In this document: piece after piece, positions 15,509 through 24,834 of the stretch | How the letters are laid out: each line of letters starts with the position of its first letter | How positions within the stretch are numbered: the first letter of the stretch is position 1 | Assembly: GCA_934728255.1 (NCBI GenBank) | Contig: CAKVEC010000013.1 | Location: 1-46,855, forward strand | DNA length: 46,855 nucleotides | Direction of reading: 5' to 3' | Source: an uncultured Bacteroidales bacterium | GTDB lineage: Bacteria; Bacteroidota; Bacteroidia; Bacteroidales; Paludibacteraceae | Notes under the pieces: model-generated | The model's input: the letters and a program-made list of their open reading frames with translations, nothing else | Databases searched by the model: none | What the model was told of the DNA's origin: nothing | Made by a program: the position numbers and the translations under genes

Positions 15509-15570
15509 TATGCAGGAACAGGGAAACCACAGGGTAAGAGCATGGAAAAATGAACAATGTTAATATAGTT

Positions 15571-15603
15571 ATCCACCCGACATCCTCCTGACATCCACCT
15601 GAC
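15571..15603. repeat. Exact three-by-11-base array in the mreB leader
   Basis: The units are ATCCACCCGAC, ATCCTCCTGAC and ATCCACCTGAC. Period and copy number match other arrays although the sequence differs. It ends 51 bases before ATG 15655. Confidence 0.8.
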
Positions 15604-15654
15604 TTTGATATAGAAATACTATAGAACGATAGAATAATAGAAATATAGAACGAA

Positions 15655-16674
15655 ATGGGATTATTTTCTTTTACGCAAGAGTTGGCGATTGACTTGGGAA
15701 CAGCCAATACGCTGATTATGTGCGGCGACAAAGTGGTAGTGAACGAGCCGTCGGTAGTGGCTATCAGTACGGTGGACAACAAGTGTGTGGCAGTAGGGCG
15801 GAGAGCACAGCAGATGATTGGTCGCGGGGGGATGATGGTGAAGACGATCCGACCGCTGAAAGAGGGTGTGATAGCCGATTTCTATGCATGCGAGATGATG
15901 ATACGCGGGATGATACGCATGATACCGAAGCAGACTCATCTTTTCACGCCCAGTATCCGTATGGTGGTAGGTATTCCGTCGGGTTGCACCGAGGTAGAGA
16001 TACGTGCCGTACGCGATAGTTCGGAGCATGCCGGCGGGCGCGACGTATATATGATCTTTGAGCCTATGGCAGCGGCTATCGGTATCGGTATCGATGTGGA
16101 GAGCCCGACCGGCTGTATGATTGTGGATATAGGCGGCGGTACGACGGAGATTGCCGTTATCTCGCTGGGCGGTATCGTCAGCAACCGAAGTATCAAGGTG
16201 GCAGGCGACGACTTCAACCAGGACATCATCGAATATATGAGCCGTATGCACAACCTGAAGATTGACGAACCGACGGCGGAGCGTATCAAGATACAGGTAG
16301 GTTCGGCTCTGCCCGAGTTGGACGACGCACCGGAAGACTATGTAGTGATCGGTCCGAACAAGGTAACGGCACTGCCTATGTCGGTGCCCGTGGGCTATCA
16401 GGAGATTGCACACTGCTTGGAAAAAAGTATATCGAAGATAGAGAGCGCTATCCTGCAAGCGCTGGAGGCTACCCCGCCCGAGTTGTACGCCGACATTGTA
16501 AAGAACGGTATCTATCTGGCAGGCGGCGGTGCGCTGCTGCACGGTTTGGCAAAACGACTGACCGACAAGATAACGATACAGTTCCACGTAGCGGACGACC
16601 CACTATTGGCAGTGGCACGCGGAACGGGTATCGCACTGAAAAACGTAAATCATTTCGGTTTCCTTATCCGCTAA
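15655..16674 (+). CDS. mreB: Rod shape-determining protein MreB
   Basis: The product has 339 residues, the usual length. This actin-like ATPase forms membrane-bound filaments that guide the elongasome. The nucleotide-binding motifs are present: DLGTANTLI (phosphate 1, about residue 11), DIGGGTTEIAVI (phosphate 2, about 161) and LAGGGALLHGL (adenosine). The N-terminus MGLFSFTQE carries the amphipathic membrane-binding start. It is first in the mreB-mreC-mreD-mrdA-rodA operon and follows tRNA-Asn. Confidence 0.96.
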   Translation: MGLFSFTQELAIDLGTANTLIMCGDKVVVNEPSVVAISTVDNKCVAVGRRAQQMIGRGGMMVKTIRPLKEGVIADFYACEMMIRGMIRMIPKQTHLFTPSIRMVVGIPSGCTEVEIRAVRDSSEHAGGRDVYMIFEPMAAAIGIGIDVESPTGCMIVDIGGGTTEIAVISLGGIVSNRSIKVAGDDFNQDIIEYMSRMHNLKIDEPTAERIKIQVGSALPELDDAPEDYVVIGPNKVTALPMSVPVGYQEIAHCLEKSISKIESAILQALEATPPELYADIVKNGIYLAGGGALLHGLAKRLTDKITIQFHVADDPLLAVARGTGIALKNVNHFGFLIR

Positions 16675-16692
16675 TGGGCGCAACAGGTAGGT

Positions 16693-17517
16693 ATGCACAA
16701 CCTGCTTAAATTTATAGAACGATACAGCAACTTCCTGGTATTCATACTATTGGAAGTTGTTGCTTTTTTGCTGATAGTGCATAACAACCTGTACCCGCAG
16801 AGCCGGGTTCTGAGCACGGCGAACCGCGTGGTGGCGTGGAACTACAAGGTAGTGAGCGACATAACGGGGTATTTCGGCTTGCGTACGCAGAATGTGGAAT
16901 TGGCAGAGGAGAATGTGCGTCTCCGCAACCGTCTGAACGAATTGGAGAACCTGCAGGAGAACGTGCAGATGGACTCGGTATATCGGTTCGCACAATACGA
17001 TGTACGCTATATCCCCGCCAAAGTGGTGCAGATGACTACCAACCGGCAGCACAACTATATGACCATCAACCGCGGCGAGCGGGACGGGGTACGTACCGGT
17101 ATGGGGGTGCGCAATCAAGACGGCGTTGTGGGCATTGTGCGGACGGTAGGAGGAAAGTACTCGGTGGTGCTGCCGATTATCAACACGCACACAAACCTGA
17201 GTTGCCGCTTTGCGAAGAATGACTATGCAGGTACACTGGAATGGGACGGACACGACTCCCGTTTTGCACAACTGACCGACGTGGCAACGCATATACAGGT
17301 GAACCGCGGTGACACGATTGTAACCAGCGGACTGAGCCCGATTTTCCCTGCGGATATTCCCGTTGGAATCGTAGAAAATGCCGAGTTGGGCGAGGGCGAT
17401 TCGTACTACACGATACGTGTGCGGCTGGCTACGAACTTCCGCAGGCTGAAATATGTGGAAGTAATAGAAAACGACGATTTGGACGAGATAGAGACCCTGA
17501 CAAATGGTTTGGATTAA
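16693..17517 (+). CDS. mreC: Rod shape-determining protein MreC
   Basis: The product has 274 residues. It has one N-terminal membrane helix (FLVFILLEVVAFLLIVHNNL), a coiled coil (ELAEENVRLRNRLNELENLQ, about 72-96) and a periplasmic double beta-barrel domain. Landmarks are YMTINRGERDGVRTGMGV and GDTIVTSGLSPIFPADIPVG. MreC links MreB to PBP2 and RodA in the periplasm. It starts 18 bases after mreB and overlaps mreD by 14 bases. Confidence 0.94.
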   Translation: MHNLLKFIERYSNFLVFILLEVVAFLLIVHNNLYPQSRVLSTANRVVAWNYKVVSDITGYFGLRTQNVELAEENVRLRNRLNELENLQENVQMDSVYRFAQYDVRYIPAKVVQMTTNRQHNYMTINRGERDGVRTGMGVRNQDGVVGIVRTVGGKYSVVLPIINTHTNLSCRFAKNDYAGTLEWDGHDSRFAQLTDVATHIQVNRGDTIVTSGLSPIFPADIPVGIVENAELGEGDSYYTIRVRLATNFRRLKYVEVIENDDLDEIETLTNGLD

Positions 17518-17998
17518 ACAAACAGGACGTTTCTTACTGCTGCTCCTGCTGCAGGTGCTGCTGATTAACAATCTGCAGTTCCTTGGTGTGTGCCATCCAT
17601 ACATCTATATCTTCAGCCTGTTGGTAATGCCGATTACCCTTCCGCGGTGGGCGGATATGCTGATTGGCGGCGTGGTGGGGCTGATACTGGATATGTTCTG
17701 CAACTCGCTGGGCGTGCATATAGCGGCGTGTATCATGCTGATGTACGTGCGGCCGTACCTGATAGGCGCATACGTAAGCGACAGGGAGCGACTGACGGAC
17801 GAGATAGACGTGCGCAGCATAGGTGTGGTCAATTTCGTCAAATATACTATTCTGCTTGTGCTTCTGCACCATACGATGGTATTCTTCCTGACCGCGTGGA
17901 GCGTGCAACATTTCTGGTTTACGCTGTTGGAGGTGGTGGTCAGTTCGATTGTCAGTATCCTGCTCATTATAGGGGCTGATTTGCTCAGAAACAGATGA
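17504..17998 (+). CDS. mreD: Rod shape-determining protein MreD
   Basis: The product has 164 residues and is almost wholly hydrophobic, with five or so membrane helices (LLLLLLQVLLINNLQFL, MLIGGVVGLILDMF, ILLVLLHHTMVFFLTAW, VVVSSIVSILLIIGADLL). Family motifs such as PYIYIFSLLVMP and GLILDMF fit Bacteroidetes MreD. It is an inner-membrane member of the elongasome. The stop overlaps the PBP2 start (ATGA). Confidence 0.88.
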   Translation: MVWIKQTGRFLLLLLLQVLLINNLQFLGVCHPYIYIFSLLVMPITLPRWADMLIGGVVGLILDMFCNSLGVHIAACIMLMYVRPYLIGAYVSDRERLTDEIDVRSIGVVNFVKYTILLVLLHHTMVFFLTAWSVQHFWFTLLEVVVSSIVSILLIIGADLLRNR

Positions 17999-19818
17999 TC
18001 AACGACAAGTACTATAAGCGTCGGTTTGTCATCAGCGGTATTGCCGTAGCGATCGTGCTGGTGTATATCATCCGTCTGTTTGCGCTGCAGATAGTGGATA
18101 AATCCACCAACGAGCAGGCCGACAGCAACGCATTGGTACGCCAGACGATATACCCGTCACGGGGACTGATATACGACCGCAACGGGGAGTTGCTGGTTTT
18201 CAACCAGCCTATTTACGAGGTAACGCTTATTATGCGCGAGATGCGCAATGGTTTCGACACAGCGGCGTTCTGCCACTCGCTGCACATCGACCGCGAAGAG
18301 TTTGACACACGCCTGACCGACCTCAAAGACCGCAAGAAAAACCGTGGTTATTCCCCGTTTACGCCGCAGGTGTTTATGAGCCAGTTGAAAAAAGAGGACA
18401 TTGCCACGCTGCAGGAATCGTCGTTCCTATTCTCCGGGATGTATATCCGCAAGCGGACGCTACGCGACTACACCTACAACGCCGCCGCACACGTGCTTGG
18501 CAGCGTAGGAGAGGTGAGCCAGAACGATATTGACCGAGACCCGTACTATGCCCGAGGGGACTATTCAGGACGCGATGGAATCGAACAAACTTACGAGTCA
18601 GACCTGCGCGGAGAAAAAGGCGTAGAGGTGCTGATGCGCGACTCGCGCGGACGTATCCAGGGCAGTTACCACAACGGCGAACTGGATCAACCCGCCCAGG
18701 CGGGGAAAGACCTGACGCTGACATTGGATATCCGGTTGCAGATGCTGGCGGAGGAACTGCTGCAGAACAAGATCGGCAGCGTGGTGGCGATAGAGCCCGC
18801 TACGGGCGAGATACTGGCGCTGGCGTCCAGCCCTACATGGGATCCGAAAGTGCTGGTGGGCAAAGAACGTTCTGCAAACTATAATGCCCTATTGCACGAC
18901 AAATCGAAGCCTCTGCTGAACCGCGCCACGCAAGCGGCTTACCCGCCCGGATCTACATTCAAGACCGTGCAGGCATTGGTGTGCCTGCAAGAAGGGGCGA
19001 TTACGCCGAATACGCTGTATCCGTGCAGCGGTCCCGGTTCGACCCCGATCAAGTGTACCCACCACCACGGCAGTCCCGTGGCGTTGGTAAAAGCCATAGA
19101 GCAGAGTTGCAACCCGTATTTCTGGGCGGCGTTCCGCGATATGCTGCAAATGGACGGCTACGGCAAAGATAACGAGGATTTCCGCAACCGCTACCAACTA
19201 TGGCGGGATGATATGATGCAGTTCGGTTTCGGGCAGACATTTGAACATACGGACATCGGCGGACAGTCGAAAGGAAATGTACCGTCAATTAAGTTCTTCG
19301 ACCGCTACTACGGCAAGACGGGTTGGAAAGCCATCACGATACGCTCGCTGAGTATCGGGCAAGGCGAGTTATTAGTTACCCCGCTACAATTAGCCAATCA
19401 AGCCGCAGCCATCGCCAATGAGGGGTACTTCATCACACCGCACCTGAACCGCAACGACTCGATGAAAGCGGAGAAACATATTCTGCCGATAGAGAAAAAG
19501 CATTTCGAGGTAGTGAAAGAGGGTATGCACCATGTGATGGTTTACGGAACGGGACGGCACTACCCGATAGAGGGCGTGGAGACGTGCGGCAAGACCGGTA
19601 CGGCACAGAACCCGCACGGCAAAGACCACGCCATATTCATCGGTTTCGCGCCCGTAGAGAACCCACAGATAGCAGTAGCGGTGATTGTGGAAAATGCAGG
19701 CTACGGAGCCACGTGGGCAGCCCCGGTTGCCAGCCTGGTAATGGAGCAGTATTTGACGGGAGAGATAAAACGCACTGACTTGAAGAAACGAATTTCTGAT
19801 GCAGTACTGACAAAATGA
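17995..19818 (+). CDS. mrdA: Penicillin-binding protein 2 (MrdA)
   Basis: The product has 607 residues. One N-terminal membrane helix (FVISGIAVAIVLVYIIRLFAL) is followed by the pedestal domain (SRGLIYDRNGELL) and the transpeptidase domain. The active-site triads are STFK in PPGSTFKTVQ (Ser about residue 320), SCN in EQSCNPYF, and KTG in CGKTGTAQNP. It cross-links peptidoglycan during elongation, paired with RodA. It overlaps mreD and rodA by four bases each. Confidence 0.95.
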   Translation: MINDKYYKRRFVISGIAVAIVLVYIIRLFALQIVDKSTNEQADSNALVRQTIYPSRGLIYDRNGELLVFNQPIYEVTLIMREMRNGFDTAAFCHSLHIDREEFDTRLTDLKDRKKNRGYSPFTPQVFMSQLKKEDIATLQESSFLFSGMYIRKRTLRDYTYNAAAHVLGSVGEVSQNDIDRDPYYARGDYSGRDGIEQTYESDLRGEKGVEVLMRDSRGRIQGSYHNGELDQPAQAGKDLTLTLDIRLQMLAEELLQNKIGSVVAIEPATGEILALASSPTWDPKVLVGKERSANYNALLHDKSKPLLNRATQAAYPPGSTFKTVQALVCLQEGAITPNTLYPCSGPGSTPIKCTHHHGSPVALVKAIEQSCNPYFWAAFRDMLQMDGYGKDNEDFRNRYQLWRDDMMQFGFGQTFEHTDIGGQSKGNVPSIKFFDRYYGKTGWKAITIRSLSIGQGELLVTPLQLANQAAAIANEGYFITPHLNRNDSMKAEKHILPIEKKHFEVVKEGMHHVMVYGTGRHYPIEGVETCGKTGTAQNPHGKDHAIFIGFAPVENPQIAVAVIVENAGYGATWAAPVASLVMEQYLTGEIKRTDLKKRISDAVLTK

Positions 19819-21278
19819 GTTCCTCGAGAAATAGCAACATATTGCGCAATTTGGACTGGGCGACCATCGGCATGTTTCTGGCGTTGGTTGTCTTCGGTTG
19901 GCTGAATATCTACGGAGCGAGTTACACGTTTGACCAGACGAGCATCTTCGATTTCGGCAACCGTGCGGGCAAGCAGTTTGTATGGATATTGGGTTCGCTT
20001 GTATTGGGCGGTGTACTGCTATTGATTGACTACAAGACCTATGATATACTGGCCTATATACTCTATGGATTGATGCTCCTGCTGCTGCTGGCGACACCTT
20101 TTCTGGCACGCGACATCAAGGGTTCGCTCTCGTGGCTGACCATCGGCCCTGTAAGCCTGCAGCCTGCCGAGTTTGCCAAGTGTATAACCGCATTGGCTAT
20201 TGCCAAGTATATGGGACGCTACGGCTATCAAGTACGCACGTGGCGCGATCTGGTGGTGCCTTTTGTACTGATTGGCGTACCCGTATTCATCATTATGGTG
20301 CTGCAGAAAGAGACCGGTTCCTCACTTGTTTTTGCGGCATTCCTGTTAGTTTTCTACCGCCAGGGAATGAGCGGATATGTGCTGTGGTGCGGTGTGGCTG
20401 CCGTGGTGCTGTTTATTCTAAGTATCCGCTTCGGCGGCGTACCGCTGCCTTATGGTACGGGGAATGTGGGCATATTGTCGTGTATGCTGCTTATTTGCGC
20501 CATAGAGATATTTTTCTTGCACAAAGAGAACCGGTTCAAATGGGAGCCACTGATATTGGTGGGGAGTGTGTTGGTGGTATTCGGTCTCGGTGCGCTGCTT
20601 AATATATGGGTGCCTGTTAATTTCAACTGGTTGTCGGTCGGTGTGGCGGCATTGCTGACGGTTTACACCGTAGTAGTGAGTGTCTATCTGCGCCACTACA
20701 GGCTGCTGCTGGTGGCATTGTTTACGGTATGCTGCATCGGCTTCACGCATGCGTGCGATTTCGTGTTTACCAAAGTGCTGCAACCGCACCAGCGCGTGCG
20801 TATCGAGGTGCTGTTCGGCATGAAAGAAGACCCGACAGGAGCGGGCTATAACGTCAACCAGGCACGTATCGCCATCGGTTCGGGCGGTTTTATCGGCAAG
20901 GGTTACCTGAAAGGCACACAGACCAAACTGCAATTCGTCCCCGAGCAGGATACCGATTTTATATTCTGCACCGTGGGCGAAGAATGGGGTTTTGTGGGGT
21001 CGTTAGGCGTACTGATACTATATCTCTGTTTTATCCTGCGTCTCATCTCATTGGCAGAGCGTCAGCGAGACACATTCAGCCGGATTTATGGTTATTCGGT
21101 GGCGTCTATTTTCCTGTTGCACCTCACCATCAATGTCGGAATGGTGCTCGGGCTGTTGCCTGTGATCGGTATTCCGCTGCCATTCTTCAGTTACGGCGGC
21201 AGTTCGCTATGGGGTTTCACGATTCTGCTATTTATATTCCTCCGTTTGGATGTAGCACGTGTGGAAAAACTACGATGA
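19815..21278 (+). CDS. rodA: RodA, SEDS peptidoglycan glycosyltransferase
   Basis: The product has 487 residues, longer than the 370-400 of Proteobacteria. The extra length comes from a central hydrophobic insertion (about 180-300, e.g. GILSCMLLICAIEIFFLHKE, LLVALFTVCCIGFTHACDFV). SEDS landmarks are DIKGSLSWLTIGPVSLQPAEFAK, LQKETGSSLVFA, ARIAIGSGGFIGKGYLKGTQ, VPEQDTDFIFCTVGEEWGF and PLPFFSYGGSSL. It polymerises lipid II in the inner membrane with PBP2. The comF start overlaps its stop (ATGA). Confidence 0.94.
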   Translation: MSSSRNSNILRNLDWATIGMFLALVVFGWLNIYGASYTFDQTSIFDFGNRAGKQFVWILGSLVLGGVLLLIDYKTYDILAYILYGLMLLLLLATPFLARDIKGSLSWLTIGPVSLQPAEFAKCITALAIAKYMGRYGYQVRTWRDLVVPFVLIGVPVFIIMVLQKETGSSLVFAAFLLVFYRQGMSGYVLWCGVAAVVLFILSIRFGGVPLPYGTGNVGILSCMLLICAIEIFFLHKENRFKWEPLILVGSVLVVFGLGALLNIWVPVNFNWLSVGVAALLTVYTVVVSVYLRHYRLLLVALFTVCCIGFTHACDFVFTKVLQPHQRVRIEVLFGMKEDPTGAGYNVNQARIAIGSGGFIGKGYLKGTQTKLQFVPEQDTDFIFCTVGEEWGFVGSLGVLILYLCFILRLISLAERQRDTFSRIYGYSVASIFLLHLTINVGMVLGLLPVIGIPLPFFSYGGSSLWGFTILLFIFLRLDVARVEKLR

Positions 21279-21967
21279 ATACGAAGGTTTTTGGCTCGGT
21301 GCTATCACTTTTTTATCCGCATTGCTGTGCAATGTGCGGTAGTCTATTGGAGGAGGAGACCACCACTCTGTGTCCGGAGTGCATACGCCGTCTGCCACGC
21401 ACCGAGCAGTGCGCTCTCAGAGCCAATATGACGGAGGAACTATTCAGCGATTTGCCCCGCTTTCAACGGGCTGCTGCATTCCTTTTCTTCGACAAAGGTG
21501 CCGACATACAGCACGTGATTCACAAGATGAAATTCCACGAGCAACCACGCATTGCCTACGACCTTGCCCGTGAAGCCTCTTACGACTTTATGCAAGCGGA
21601 TTTCTTCGATGGAATCGACCTGATTATCCCTATTCCTTTGCACCCCAAGCGACTTCGCGAGCGCGGCTATAACCAATCGGAATGGATAGCCCGTGCGCTG
21701 AGCGAAGCCACAGGTATTCCTGTGGATACCACCCACGTCAGCCGTATCCGCAACAACCCGCAGCAGGCACTTCAGAAAGCCAAAGACCGTGCAGGCAATG
21801 TTGAGGGCGTTTTTGCAGTCAATCACCCCGAGGAACTCTACCGCAAGCATATACTGATTGTGGACGACCTAATCACCACAGGCAGCACCGTTCGCGCCTG
21901 TATAAAGGCTCTGAAGGTATGCCGTGGGGCGGAGTTTAGCGTCTTTGCCCTCGGAAAAGCACGCTGA
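21275..21967 (+). CDS. ComF family phosphoribosyltransferase-like protein
   Basis: The product has 230 residues from ATG 21275. The longer open frame from 20984 lies inside rodA and is not used. A zinc-ribbon (CAMC at about 17-20 and CPEC at about 33-36) precedes a phosphoribosyltransferase domain with RERGYNQSEWIARAL and the PRPP-binding loop ILIVDDLITTGST. ComF proteins act in uptake of transforming DNA in competent species; in Bacteroidales the role is mostly unproven. It is the last gene of the mre operon by overlap with rodA. Confidence 0.88.
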   Translation: MNTKVFGSVLSLFYPHCCAMCGSLLEEETTTLCPECIRRLPRTEQCALRANMTEELFSDLPRFQRAAAFLFFDKGADIQHVIHKMKFHEQPRIAYDLAREASYDFMQADFFDGIDLIIPIPLHPKRLRERGYNQSEWIARALSEATGIPVDTTHVSRIRNNPQQALQKAKDRAGNVEGVFAVNHPEELYRKHILIVDDLITTGSTVRACIKALKVCRGAEFSVFALGKAR

Positions 21968-21969
21968 CT

Positions 21970-22001
21970 ATTGCGTATATCGCATTTTTGCTGTAAATTT
22001 G
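21970..22001 (+). promoter_or_regulatory. Promoter for nadB
   Basis: ATTG (near TTTG), 20 bases, then TAAATTTG (21994-22001), 23 bases before ATG 22025. Confidence 0.6.
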
Positions 22002-22024
22002 CGCTCAAAATAAATGTTAAGGGA

Positions 22025-23626
22025 ATGACCCGTAAATATGATTTTCTCATTATCGGCGGCGGAGTTGCCGGTATGAGTTTCGCGCTGAAAGTAGCGCGTA
22101 CACAGAAGTATAGGATTGCGCTTTGCTGCAAGACGACACTCGACGAGGCTAATACAGCCAAGGCACAGGGCGGTATCGCCTCGGTTACCAACCTGCTGGT
22201 GGATGATTTCGAGAAGCATATCCACGACACTATGGTGGCAGGCGACTGGCTCAGCGACCCCGCTGCAGTGGAGCAGGTGGTGCGCAATGCGCCCCGTCAG
22301 ATACAAGAACTCGTCAACTGGGGCGTCAATTTCGACAAGAACGCCGAGGGCGGTTTCGACCTTCACCGCGAGGGCGGGCACTCCGAGTTTCGTATTCTCC
22401 ACCATGCCGACGACACCGGTGCGGAGATACAGCGCGGACTGATGGAAGCCGTGCGCCACAATCCCTTTATAGATGTATTGGAAAACCATTTTGCAGTGGA
22501 GATCGTCACGCAGCACCATCTCGGTATGCGTGTTACCCGCCGTACACCCGACATCGAGTGCTACGGGGCATATATCCTCAATCCGGAGACGGGCAAGATT
22601 GATACCTATCTCAGCCGCATAACCCTAATGGCTACAGGCGGAACGGGCGCTGTCTATGCCACTACCACCAACCCAAATATCGCTACCGGAGACGGTATCG
22701 CTATGGTCTATCGCGCCAAAGGGAAAGTGCAGGATATGGAATTTGTCCAGTTCCACCCGACGGCCCTCTTCCACCCCGGTGAGACCCATCCTGCCTACCT
22801 GATTACGGAGGCTATGCGCGGCTACGGAGGTATTCTCCGCCTGCCTAATGGCGAGGAGTTTATGCAGAAATACGACCCGCGTCTGTCGTTGGCTCCACGC
22901 GATATTGTAGCCCGCGCCATAGATAACGAGATGAAGATTCACGGTCTTGACCACGTCTGTCTCGATGTTACCCACAAAGATCCCGAGGAAACCAAACATC
23001 ATTTCCCGAATATCTACGCCAAGTGCTTGAGCATAGGTATCGATATCACCAAGCAGTATATCCCCGTTGCACCTTGTGCCCACTATATGTGCGGCGGTAT
23101 CAAGGTGAACCTCGATGGCGAGTCGTCTATCCATCGTCTGTATGCCGTTGGCGAGTGTTCGTGTACGGGCTTGCACGGCGGCAACCGTCTGGCGAGCAAC
23201 TCACTTATAGAGGCGGTCGTTTACGCCGATGCGGCTGCACGCCACAGCCTCAGCATGATAGAAAACTACGATTTCAACGAGCAAGTACCCGATTGGAACG
23301 ACGAAGGTACCCTTTCCAATGAGGAGCGCGTTCTGATTGCGCAGGACGTCAAAGAGGTCGGGCAGGTGATGTCCACCTACGTGGGTATCGTGCGCTCCAA
23401 CCTCCGTCTGCGCCGTGCGTGGGAGCGTCTCGACCTGCTCTATGAGGAGACCGAAGACCTGTTCAAACGTGTGAAGGCGACGCGTGACATCTGCGAGTTG
23501 CGCAATATGATCAATGTCGGTTATCTCATTACCCGACAGGCTATTGAGCGCAAGGAGAGCCGCGGTCTGCACTACAATATCGACTATCCGAAGACGACCT
23601 CCACTCCCCCACAAGAAGTCTGGTAA
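22025..23626 (+). CDS. nadB: L-aspartate oxidase
   Basis: The product has 533 residues from ATG 22025. The open frame begins at 21971, but the FAD-binding N-terminus MTRKYDFLIIGGGVAGM and the promoter fix the start. Landmarks are AKAQGGIASV, GGFDLHREGGHSEFRILHH, LMATGGTGAVYATTTNP, EFVQFHPTALFH and GECSCTGLHGGNRLASNSL. It oxidises L-aspartate to iminoaspartate, the first step of de novo NAD synthesis, with fumarate or oxygen as acceptor. nadA and nadC are not in the window. Its stop overlaps the next ATG by one base. Confidence 0.95.
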   Translation: MTRKYDFLIIGGGVAGMSFALKVARTQKYRIALCCKTTLDEANTAKAQGGIASVTNLLVDDFEKHIHDTMVAGDWLSDPAAVEQVVRNAPRQIQELVNWGVNFDKNAEGGFDLHREGGHSEFRILHHADDTGAEIQRGLMEAVRHNPFIDVLENHFAVEIVTQHHLGMRVTRRTPDIECYGAYILNPETGKIDTYLSRITLMATGGTGAVYATTTNPNIATGDGIAMVYRAKGKVQDMEFVQFHPTALFHPGETHPAYLITEAMRGYGGILRLPNGEEFMQKYDPRLSLAPRDIVARAIDNEMKIHGLDHVCLDVTHKDPEETKHHFPNIYAKCLSIGIDITKQYIPVAPCAHYMCGGIKVNLDGESSIHRLYAVGECSCTGLHGGNRLASNSLIEAVVYADAAARHSLSMIENYDFNEQVPDWNDEGTLSNEERVLIAQDVKEVGQVMSTYVGIVRSNLRLRRAWERLDLLYEETEDLFKRVKATRDICELRNMINVGYLITRQAIERKESRGLHYNIDYPKTTSTPPQEVW

Positions 23627-24459
23627 TGAAAGCCGTCTCCCTACATAGCATTGTACCCGTCCGCGCAGAAGCGTCAGAAACCGGCGAACAGATCACCCAG
23701 ATGCTCTTTGGCGAGATATGCACTATCGAGGAGCAAAAATATCGATGGATGCGGGTAAAATTGGCTATCGACGGGCAAACGGGATGGGTGGATGCGAAGA
23801 TGATTGCCATCCTATCTGCCGACGAATACAAGTCCTATTCCGCAGCCCTCAAGACGGCTGCGTATGTGGCTTTTCCGATGGCATATGCCGTCAGCGAGAA
23901 CAACGGACAAACTATCCCGCTTACCGCAGGCACACGGCTTACCAACTACCACGACGGGCATTTCGAAGTGCTGGGTGTCGGTTTCCGCATTGACGCCGGT
24001 ATGGTGATAGAAAAGCCGTTGGAGATGACGCAGCAGAACCTGCTCCAAACCGTGCGTTTCTTTCTCAATGTCCCCTACCTATGGGGCGGCAAGAACGCAC
24101 TCGGTATGGACTGCTCAGGTTTTACACAGACCATTCTTTCCCTTTTCGGGCATACGCTCCTGCGCAACGCCTCGGAGCAGGCGACGCAAGGGCGGCTGAT
24201 AAGCAAGATTTCGTCGTCAAAAGCGGGTGATTTGGCATTTTTCTGCCACTATGACGAGGCTATTGAACAAGGCAATACAAAAGAGCAAAAAGTAACTCAC
24301 GTAGGTATTCTTATCGATCAGGAACGTATCATTCACTGCTCCGGGCGTGTCAAGATAGAGAAAATAGACAGCACGGGTATCTTCTCCGTTGAGCAGTCGG
24401 ATTCAGCCCATCCCAACGGGCAATATACCCACCGCCTTCTCTCCATCCGCCGCCTGTAA
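23626..24459 (+). CDS. NlpC/P60 (C40) peptidase with SH3-like domains
   Basis: The product has 277 residues. Two N-terminal bacterial SH3-like domains (about 1-60 and 75-130) precede the NlpC/P60 domain (about 140-277). The catalytic Cys is in MDCSGFTQT, the His in VTHVGILI and the third polar residue at IIHCSGRV. Such enzymes cut the D-Glu to diamino acid bond of peptidoglycan stems. No signal peptide is evident, so it may be a cytosolic turnover or recycling enzyme. ATG 23626 overlaps the nadB stop. Confidence 0.88.
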   Translation: MKAVSLHSIVPVRAEASETGEQITQMLFGEICTIEEQKYRWMRVKLAIDGQTGWVDAKMIAILSADEYKSYSAALKTAAYVAFPMAYAVSENNGQTIPLTAGTRLTNYHDGHFEVLGVGFRIDAGMVIEKPLEMTQQNLLQTVRFFLNVPYLWGGKNALGMDCSGFTQTILSLFGHTLLRNASEQATQGRLISKISSSKAGDLAFFCHYDEAIEQGNTKEQKVTHVGILIDQERIIHCSGRVKIEKIDSTGIFSVEQSDSAHPNGQYTHRLLSIRRL

Positions 24460-24481
24460 CAAGCCAAGATAGTATGATAAT

Positions 24482-24670
24482 AAAAAGAGACTGCCTGACA
24501 AATATAGTCTGGCAGTCTCTTTTTGTATAATCCATTGTTTGTGAGATAGTTGGCATAGAGCACAGTTGAGTAAACAGGGAAAAGACAGCATACACATAAC
24601 TCGCTATAATACAAGCAAAAACAGCCGAATCACATACGAATCACATACGAATCACATACACCCGATAGCA
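24482..24670. repeat. Intergenic module copy A: terminator hairpin plus 11-base array
   Basis: It opens with a strong bidirectional terminator (AAAAAGAGACTGCC / GGCAGTCTCTTTTT, 24482-24524). About 100 bases shared with copy C follow, then CTCGCTATAATACAAGCAAA and three exact copies of GAATCACATAC (24627-24659). The 375-base gap between the C40 gene and the TPR-HTH gene holds this, an AT-rich stretch (24700-24770) and a promoter. No gene is seen. Confidence 0.8.
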
Positions 24671-24780
24671 TAATGGTATAGGAAGGGGGAAAAGAGATAC
24701 AGAAAGTATTTCATAATATATATACATTCATAATATGTATGTATATATTCATAATATAATTTCACAAATTATACCTTAAA

Positions 24781-24812
24781 TTTGCATAAACAAAAAAAAT
24801 AGTGTACCTTTG
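24781..24812 (+). promoter_or_regulatory. Promoter for the TPR-HTH regulator
   Basis: TTTG (24781-24784), 20 bases, TACCTTTG (24805-24812). Transcription would begin near 24819, which rules out the GTG at 24802 and supports ATG 24835. Confidence 0.8.
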
Positions 24813-24834
24813 TGCATTGTTGACCCTATTACAT

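Noticed and set aside
15661..16587. 308-codon minus-strand frame
   Set aside because: It is the antisense shadow of mreB.
24333..24614. Minus-strand frames reading QKETARLYLS, similar to one at 44679-44867
   Set aside because: The likeness comes from the shared intergenic module (terminator hairpin), not from a protein family.
24802..24834. GTG start for the TPR-HTH gene
   Set aside because: It lies inside the promoter -7 box, so it would not be transcribed.
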